Source: Candidatus Multiplicimicrobium inquinatum (GTDB taxonomy: Bacteria; Omnitrophota; Omnitrophia; Omnitrophales; Aquincolibacteriaceae). Taken from it: a stretch of 24,372 bases of DNA. Below, in pieces: positions 20,291-24,372 of the stretch; positions within the stretch are counted from its first letter, which is position 1, and each line of letters starts with the position of its first letter. The notes under the pieces are model-generated. The model had not been told where the DNA came from. It saw nothing but the letters and a program-made list of their open reading frames with translations, and ran no database searches. Made by a program: the position numbers and the translations under genes. The stretch is from assembly GCA_002344825.1 (NCBI GenBank), contig DDUN01000026.1, positions 1 to 24,372 of the forward strand, in the 5' to 3' direction.

Positions 20291-20639
20291 TGATGAAAAA
20301 ATGATTTGCCAAGAATTCTGTGAAACATTGAATGATATGGGGCATCAAACCGACTTTGCCCTGAATGGCGACGAAGCCCTTAAAAAAATACAAAATACCC
20401 CCTACGAACTTGTTTTTTTGGATTTATCGATGCCGCGCATGAACGGAGCGGATGTGTTTAAGAAGATTTTGGAAGTCCGCCGCATTCCTGTTACTTTCAT
20501 GACGGGCTTCATGTCGCCCTCGACTGAAAGAGAAATGATGTCGATGGGGGCTTTGCGGTGTTTGCGCAAACCCGTTGATCTTTCCGAAGTGGTGGATATC
20601 ATCGACCGGCTAGATTCGTTCGACTCACAGGTTAATTAA
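20268..20639 (+). CDS. Single-domain response regulator (receiver only)
   Basis: A 123-residue CheY-like receiver without an output domain. MARLLIIDDEKM supplies the acidic pair (Asp8, Asp9), VFLDLSMPRMNG the phospho-acceptor Asp52, FMTGF the switch Thr79, and CLRKPVDL the conserved Lys101, so phosphorylation chemistry looks intact. It starts 23 bp inside nadK, implying coupled translation, and no histidine kinase is in the window. The partner and output are unknown; it would act by protein-protein contact. The gltX ATG follows 13 bp later. Confidence 0.93.
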   Translation: MARLLIIDDEKMICQEFCETLNDMGHQTDFALNGDEALKKIQNTPYELVFLDLSMPRMNGADVFKKILEVRRIPVTFMTGFMSPSTEREMMSMGALRCLRKPVDLSEVVDIIDRLDSFDSQVN

Positions 20640-20652
20640 GAGTCCTCTGAAA

Positions 20653-21975
20653 ATGTCTTCAATTCCTTTGCCTCAGGCGCCTATTTGCGTTCGCTTCGCT
20701 CCTTCTCCGACGGGCCGTCTGCATATCGGAGGTGTACGTACCGCACTTTTTAATTACCTTTATGCCCGTCAGCAGGGTGGAAAATTTGTACTGCGCATTG
20801 AAGATACCGACCGCGAAAGATCCGAGAAGCAGTATGAAGACGAAATTCTTTTTTCCATGCGCTGGCTTGGTTTGGAGTGGGACGGCGATCCCATCCGCCA
20901 AAGCGAAAGATTGCCGCGCTATCAGGAAGCCGCCGCGGAATTGATTGCTAAAGGCTTAGCTTACGAGTCTGTCGAGGACGGGAAAAAAGCTGTTCGATTT
21001 CGCATGCCCAAGCAAGCGGTGAAATTCAAAGACAGTGTGCATGATGAAGTTTCTTTTGATTCTTCGCTTTGGGAAGACTTAGTCATTATGAAATCCGACG
21101 GATACCCCACGTATCATTTCGCGGTGGTAGTGGATGATCACGACATGGGAATAACGCATGTGATTCGAGGAGATGATCATTTAACCAATACGCCCAAACA
21201 CATTTTGCTTTATCTGGCTTTTGGCTGGAAGCCGCCCAAATACGCGCATTTACCTTTGATTATGGGGGCGGACGGAACTCCGCTTTCGAAGCGTCACGGT
21301 GCGGTGGCTGCATCGGATTATCGTGAGCAGGGTTATCTGGCGCAGGGAACTTTGAATTATCTCGCACTTTTAGGTTGGGGGCCGGAAGGGAATGAAGAAA
21401 TTTTTTCGCTCTCTCAATTGGTCAAAAAGTTTTCTCTCAAGCGCATCACCAAATCCAATTCCCGTTTTAATCCGGAAAAGTTTTTATGGTTGAATAGCCA
21501 GCATTTAAAAAATATGCCGGAAGAAGAGTATCTGCGCGGCATGACGGAGTATTGGTCAGGCAGGAATGATTGGCCTCAGCATCCGCAATGGGCTCAGATT
21601 CTTAAACTTTATAAAACTCGCGCGAGGACATGGAAAGATTTGGAATTGCAGGCAGGGTATGTTTTTCAGAAAGACTTGGAACTTGATTCGGCGATTTGCG
21701 CTGAGATGACGACGGATACTCAGGCAGTTGCGGGTTTGAAAGCTTGGGTTGAAAAAGCGCAGGGTATGAGTTTTGAAGATCCAATGAAGCTTGAGCAAAT
21801 GACACGCGAGTTGGCGGAAAGCTTAGGGGTTAAACCCGCCATTCTGATTCATCCCTTGCGGTTTGCTGTCTCAGGCACCAAGGTGACGCCGGGGCTATTT
21901 GAACTGATGCAGGTTATCGGTAAAGAAACTTGCCTTGCGCGCATCCGTATTTTGATCGAAAAAGCCCCTCAATAA
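20653..21975 (+). CDS. gltX: Glutamyl-tRNA synthetase
   Basis: Class I synthetase charging tRNA-Glu. The 440 residues have FAPSPTGRLHIGGVRTALFN (HIGH element HIGG), LRIEDTDRERSEKQYEDEI, the YHFAVVVDDHDMGITHVIRG catalytic strand with GDDHLTNTPKH, and the KMSKS counterpart PLSKRHGA. The C-terminal anticodon-binding part is on the short side of the usual 465-480. No Cys-rich zinc site is seen between the two signature motifs. Whether it is discriminating or also charges tRNA-Gln cannot be told here; no glnS or gatCAB is in the window. Confidence 0.96.
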   Translation: MSSIPLPQAPICVRFAPSPTGRLHIGGVRTALFNYLYARQQGGKFVLRIEDTDRERSEKQYEDEILFSMRWLGLEWDGDPIRQSERLPRYQEAAAELIAKGLAYESVEDGKKAVRFRMPKQAVKFKDSVHDEVSFDSSLWEDLVIMKSDGYPTYHFAVVVDDHDMGITHVIRGDDHLTNTPKHILLYLAFGWKPPKYAHLPLIMGADGTPLSKRHGAVAASDYREQGYLAQGTLNYLALLGWGPEGNEEIFSLSQLVKKFSLKRITKSNSRFNPEKFLWLNSQHLKNMPEEEYLRGMTEYWSGRNDWPQHPQWAQILKLYKTRARTWKDLELQAGYVFQKDLELDSAICAEMTTDTQAVAGLKAWVEKAQGMSFEDPMKLEQMTRELAESLGVKPAILIHPLRFAVSGTKVTPGLFELMQVIGKETCLARIRILIEKAPQ

Positions 21976-21990
21976 GCCGCAATCTTAAGC

Positions 21991-22019
21991 TTGTTCCTGC
22001 TCGTGGGTATCGATATAAT
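21991..22019 (+). promoter_or_regulatory. Promoter of the yicC-gmk-rpoZ-coaC operon
   Basis: TTGTTC (21991-21996), 17-bp spacer, consensus TATAAT (22014-22019), in the 87-bp gap after gltX. It gives a leader of about 37 nt with AAGGGG about 12 bp before the yicC ATG. Confidence 0.65.
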
Positions 22020-22062
22020 CTTCAACTTTTCAGCCTAACCGATTAAGGGGTTTTATACCGTT

Positions 22063-22944
22063 ATGATTCGCAGCATGACTTGTTTTTCACGCGGCAGCCG
22101 CAGTTTTGCCGGCCGTTCCTGGAATTTTGAGCTTAAGTCAGTTAACCAAAAGTACTTTGAGCTTACCCTTCGCATTCCGCAAGTTTTAATGGCGTATGAG
22201 AACGAAATTCGGGCCCTTGTGCATTTATCTATTGAGCGCGGAAAAGTGACTTTGAATATTTCGGACGTGGAGGATTCCGCGGGAGAAGCGAAGCAAGTTC
22301 TGAACCAGCCTCAAATTGATTATTACCTTTCTGTTTCCGACAAATTGCGCAAAGAGCATGGATTAAAAGGGGAACTGCAAGTCAGCGATTTACTACGACT
22401 TCCCGGAACGATTCATGATGCTTCTTCTGAAACTAAAAAAGTGGAATGGAAAGAACTTGAGAAGGCTTTGCAAAGTTTGCTTAAAGAAGCCTTGGTTCAT
22501 CGTGAAGACGAGGGGAAACGCTTGGCTTCCGATATTTTAGAACGAGTTGCTTCGATTCAAAAGCTTATGGCTAAGATTGAAGTTTCCGCTAAAAAGAATG
22601 TGCGTCATTCATTTGGAAATCTTAAAAAACGCATGGTTGAAATTTTGCGCGAAAGCGGCGCGGCCGCGGATCCCGAGCGGATTTATCGTGAGGCCGCTAT
22701 TTTGGCTGAGCGCAGTGATATTACGGAAGAACTTGTGCGCATGAAAAGCCATGTGGCTCTTTTTTCCGGAAAAATGAAATTGGCTTCCGCAGTGGGAAGA
22801 TCCCTTGATTTTATTTGCCAGGAAATGAACCGTGAAGCGAATACGATGGGCTCTAAAGCGCAATTGTTTGAAATTGCCAAAGAAGTGATTCAGCTTAAAT
22901 CCGAAATTGAAAAAATTCGGGAACAGGTACAAAACATTGAGTAA
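22063..22944 (+). CDS. yicC: YicC-family endoribonuclease
   Basis: A 293-residue YicC/YloC protein, a family shown in E. coli to act as an endoribonuclease linked to small-RNA turnover. It has the N-terminal MIRSMTCFSRG (usually MTGFGR), the FELKSVNQKYFELTLRIP strand, ERGKVTLNI, LAERSDITEELVRMKSH, and the diagnostic C-terminus DFICQEMNREANTMGSKAQ with IKxEIEKIREQVQNIE-like ending. yicC-gmk-rpoZ-coaBC is a widespread gene order. Its last codons overlap the gmk start by 8 bp. Confidence 0.95.
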   Translation: MIRSMTCFSRGSRSFAGRSWNFELKSVNQKYFELTLRIPQVLMAYENEIRALVHLSIERGKVTLNISDVEDSAGEAKQVLNQPQIDYYLSVSDKLRKEHGLKGELQVSDLLRLPGTIHDASSETKKVEWKELEKALQSLLKEALVHREDEGKRLASDILERVASIQKLMAKIEVSAKKNVRHSFGNLKKRMVEILRESGAAADPERIYREAAILAERSDITEELVRMKSHVALFSGKMKLASAVGRSLDFICQEMNREANTMGSKAQLFEIAKEVIQLKSEIEKIREQVQNIE

Positions 22945-23509
22945 AAAAGGTTTAGCCGTCATTGTTTCATCGCCCTCCGGAGGCGGCAAGACCACGGTGG
23001 TGGATGAACTTTTAAAAAAGCATTCGGATTGGATGCGTTCGGTTTCCATGACAACGCGCGCGCCGAGAGCGGGGGAAGTCCACGGTCGCGATTATTTTTT
23101 TTCTGCCACCAAAGACTTTGATGCTTTAAAAGCGCAAGATGGGTTGTTGGAAAGCGCTCAGGTGCATCAAAATCAGTATGGAACTCCGCGTGCATTTGTG
23201 GAGGAAAAAGTGCAGGCAGGGCATGTGGTTTTTTTGACCGTGGATGTTCAGGGTGCAGGTCAAATCAAGCGGGTTTGGCGCGAAAAGGATGGTTTAATCA
23301 GTGTTTTTATCATGCCTTTATCGGTGGATATCCTCAGGCAAAGGCTTTTACGGCGCAATACAGAGAAGCCCGAGCAGATTGAGGTTCGGCTGGCGGCCGC
23401 GGAGCAGGAAATGAAACAGGCTCCACATTATGACTTTACCGTGTATAATCATGATCTTGAACAAACTGTAGCGGATATCGAACGGATTATTCTGCAGAAA
23501 CTGAAATAA
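22937..23509 (+). CDS. gmk: Guanylate kinase
   Basis: Converts GMP to GDP with ATP. About 190 residues from TTG 22937: the P-loop SSPSGGGKTT (the common form is GPSGAGKST), the GMP-binding SVSMTTRAPRAGEVHGRDYF, EKVQAGHVVFLTVDVQGAGQ, and the lid region FIMPLSVDILRQRLLRR. The frame is open upstream to another TTG (22907), but that would add an unrelated segment inside yicC. TTG 22937 places LSKKGLAVIV at the first strand, as in the family, and follows ACAGGT. The non-ATG start overlapping yicC suggests coupling. Family is certain; start is moderately sure. Confidence 0.94.
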   Translation: MSKKGLAVIVSSPSGGGKTTVVDELLKKHSDWMRSVSMTTRAPRAGEVHGRDYFFSATKDFDALKAQDGLLESAQVHQNQYGTPRAFVEEKVQAGHVVFLTVDVQGAGQIKRVWREKDGLISVFIMPLSVDILRQRLLRRNTEKPEQIEVRLAAAEQEMKQAPHYDFTVYNHDLEQTVADIERIILQKLK

Positions 23510-23519
23510 GGAGTAACGA

Positions 23520-23741
23520 ATGACTTACGTGCCTCTCGAAAAGTTGCTGGCTAAAAAAGATTCCAGCGTATTTAAGACCGCTTTGCTTGCAGCTCAGCGT
23601 GCCAATGAATTGGCTTGCGGTGCTCAGCCTTTGACTCAGGCTTCCACAACCAAAGTTTCCACGATCGCGCTTGAAGAAATCGCGCATAACCGTGTTTGGT
23701 ATGTTGAAGAACCCGTCGCAAAGGGCAAAGACTCTGAATAA
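23520..23741 (+). CDS. rpoZ: RNA polymerase omega subunit
   Basis: Small RNA polymerase subunit that chaperones beta' and completes the core enzyme. The 73 residues include the N-terminal VPLEKLLAK, the conserved FKTALLAAQRANELACG (usually VxxAxxRARQL), and ALEEIAHNRVWYV. AAGGAG precedes the ATG. Position between gmk and coaC agrees with the standard order. The C-terminal tail is short and charged. It overlaps the most likely coaC start by 41 bp. Confidence 0.9.
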   Translation: MTYVPLEKLLAKKDSSVFKTALLAAQRANELACGAQPLTQASTTKVSTIALEEIAHNRVWYVEEPVAKGKDSE

Positions 23742-24282
23742 GAAGAAAGTCGTCCACATTCTTTCGGGGAGTATTGCCGCGTATAAGGCCCCCGAAATCA
23801 GCGAACGGCTGCGGCAGTCCGGTTTGGATGTAACCTGTGTTCTGACCGCGGCGGCCAAAAAATTTGTCACCGTTGATACTTTGCGCGCTTTAAGCGGTAA
23901 TTCCGTTTACGATGATATGTGGTCGATCAGTTCACCTCATGATGTTCTTCATACGGCGCTTGCCGATTCCGCGGATTTAATTCTTGTCGCGCCCGCTTCG
24001 GCGGATTTTCTCGCGCGAGCCTCAATCGGAATGGCGAATGATTTAGCGGCATGTATTTTGCTGGCTTCACAAGCTCCTGTTTGGTGGGTTCCGGCGATGA
24101 ATGATAATATGTACAAGAGCCCTTTGACCCAAGCCAATATTGAAAAGCTAAAAAAAATCGGTCATCACTTTATCAATCCCATTGAAGGTAATTTAGCTTG
24201 CGGACGCACTGCTATCGGACATATCGCCGATACCGAAACAGTCGTTAAGTCGGTGACTCAGGCTTTGGCTGTAGGCAAATAA
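23701..24282 (+). CDS. coaC: Phosphopantothenoylcysteine decarboxylase (stand-alone CoaC)
   Basis: FMN-dependent decarboxylase giving 4'-phosphopantetheine in coenzyme A synthesis. About 193 residues: KKVVHILSGSIAAYKAPEIS (FMN-binding start), the SSPHDVLHTALADSADLILV segment with the catalytic-type His, APASADFLARASIGMANDL, the signature VPAMNDNMYKSPLTQANI (PAMN), and GNLACGRTAIGHI (substrate-clamp Cys). It ends in TAA at 24282, whereas in many bacteria CoaC and CoaB are fused (Dfp). ATG 23701 overlaps rpoZ by 41 bp; a CTG at 23734 (8-bp overlap) is a possible alternative closer to the domain start. Confidence 0.93.
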   Translation: MLKNPSQRAKTLNKKKVVHILSGSIAAYKAPEISERLRQSGLDVTCVLTAAAKKFVTVDTLRALSGNSVYDDMWSISSPHDVLHTALADSADLILVAPASADFLARASIGMANDLAACILLASQAPVWWVPAMNDNMYKSPLTQANIEKLKKIGHHFINPIEGNLACGRTAIGHIADTETVVKSVTQALAVGK

Positions 24283-24291
24283 GAGACTTTC

Positions 24292-24372
24292 GTGAAATCT
24301 CCCCGATTGCGCAATGCGCAAACTCATTCCAAAAAAAGAATCGAAAAACTTTTGATTACGGCCGGTCCCACG
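24292..24372 (+). CDS. coaB: Phosphopantothenate-cysteine ligase, N-terminus (3' end outside window)
   Basis: Only 27 codons are visible, from a GTG at 24292, 9 bp after coaC, with AAGAGA as a modest ribosome site. The frame reads about 17 basic residues and then KLLITAGPT, which is exactly how the CoaB domain begins (LLITAGPTREPIDPVR in the family). CoaB joins phosphopantothenate and cysteine, the step just before CoaC. The evidence is short but the motif and position agree. A stop codon separates it from CoaC, so the two functions are on different polypeptides. Confidence 0.8.
   Translation, partial: MKSPRLRNAQTHSKKRIEKLLITAGPT

Noticed and set aside
24307..24321. Palindrome TTGCGC-AAT-GCGCAA at the start of coaB as another copy of the dispersed repeat
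   Set aside because: It lacks the GCCTCTGCG and CAACCGGCG flanks of the repeat; likely an unrelated short hairpin.
1..24372. CRISPR arrays, insertion sequences, prophage or defence genes
   Set aside because: No regularly spaced direct repeats, transposase, integrase or phage-type proteins are present on either strand.

Overview
This window is a gene-dense bacterial chromosome segment of medium G+C. It reads almost entirely on the + strand and consists mostly of housekeeping genes with short or overlapping junctions. Exported proteins with Gram-negative-style signal peptides, a tRNA without an encoded CCA, alpha/beta-type GlyRS and many lysine-rich protein tails fit a little-studied Gram-negative lineage. 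The overall style reminds me of Omnitrophota (OP3)/PVC candidate-phylum genomes, but that placement is an impression and no phylogeny was run. No phage, transposase, CRISPR or defence genes are visible.

Layout. (1) 1-3201: the 3' two-thirds of uvrA, then a small cluster of a winged-helix protein, cutA and a lysine-rich protein with an EF-Tu domain-2-like C-terminus. (2) 3233-4333: a divergent pair, a minus-strand XRE-cupin regulator and an exported helix-hairpin-helix (ComEA-like) protein, sharing an AT-rich control region and closed by a strong hairpin. (3) 4334-11924: glyQ-glyS, ppdK, a sigma-70 factor and apt. (4) 11925-12268: a non-coding island with a minus-strand tRNA-Arg(CCT) abutting a 121-bp concentric palindrome. 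(5) 12269-20639: an exported coiled-coil protein, 5-formyl-THF cyclo-ligase, xseA, xseB, ispA, dxs, nadK and an orphan receiver protein. (6) 20653-24372: gltX, then yicC-gmk-rpoZ-coaC and the start of a separate coaB.

The genes cover DNA repair (UvrA, Exo VII), translation (GlyRS, GluRS), transcription (sigma, omega), isoprenoid precursors (Dxs, IspA), nucleotide and cofactor supply (Apt, Gmk, NadK, CoaC/CoaB, folate) and pyruvate/PEP interconversion (PPDK).

I see no obvious new multi-gene system. The unexplained signals are in the non-coding and repeat layer. They are a dispersed short repeat that appears in-frame inside uvrA and again upstream of nadK (with a duplicated nadK start), the nested palindrome beside the tRNA, a 49-nt two-stage hairpin inside the 5' coding part of the sigma gene, a heptamer tandem array in the glyQ promoter, a 5'-terminal hairpin on the ppdK mRNA, and a shared promoter-to-start motif suggesting leaderless transcripts.
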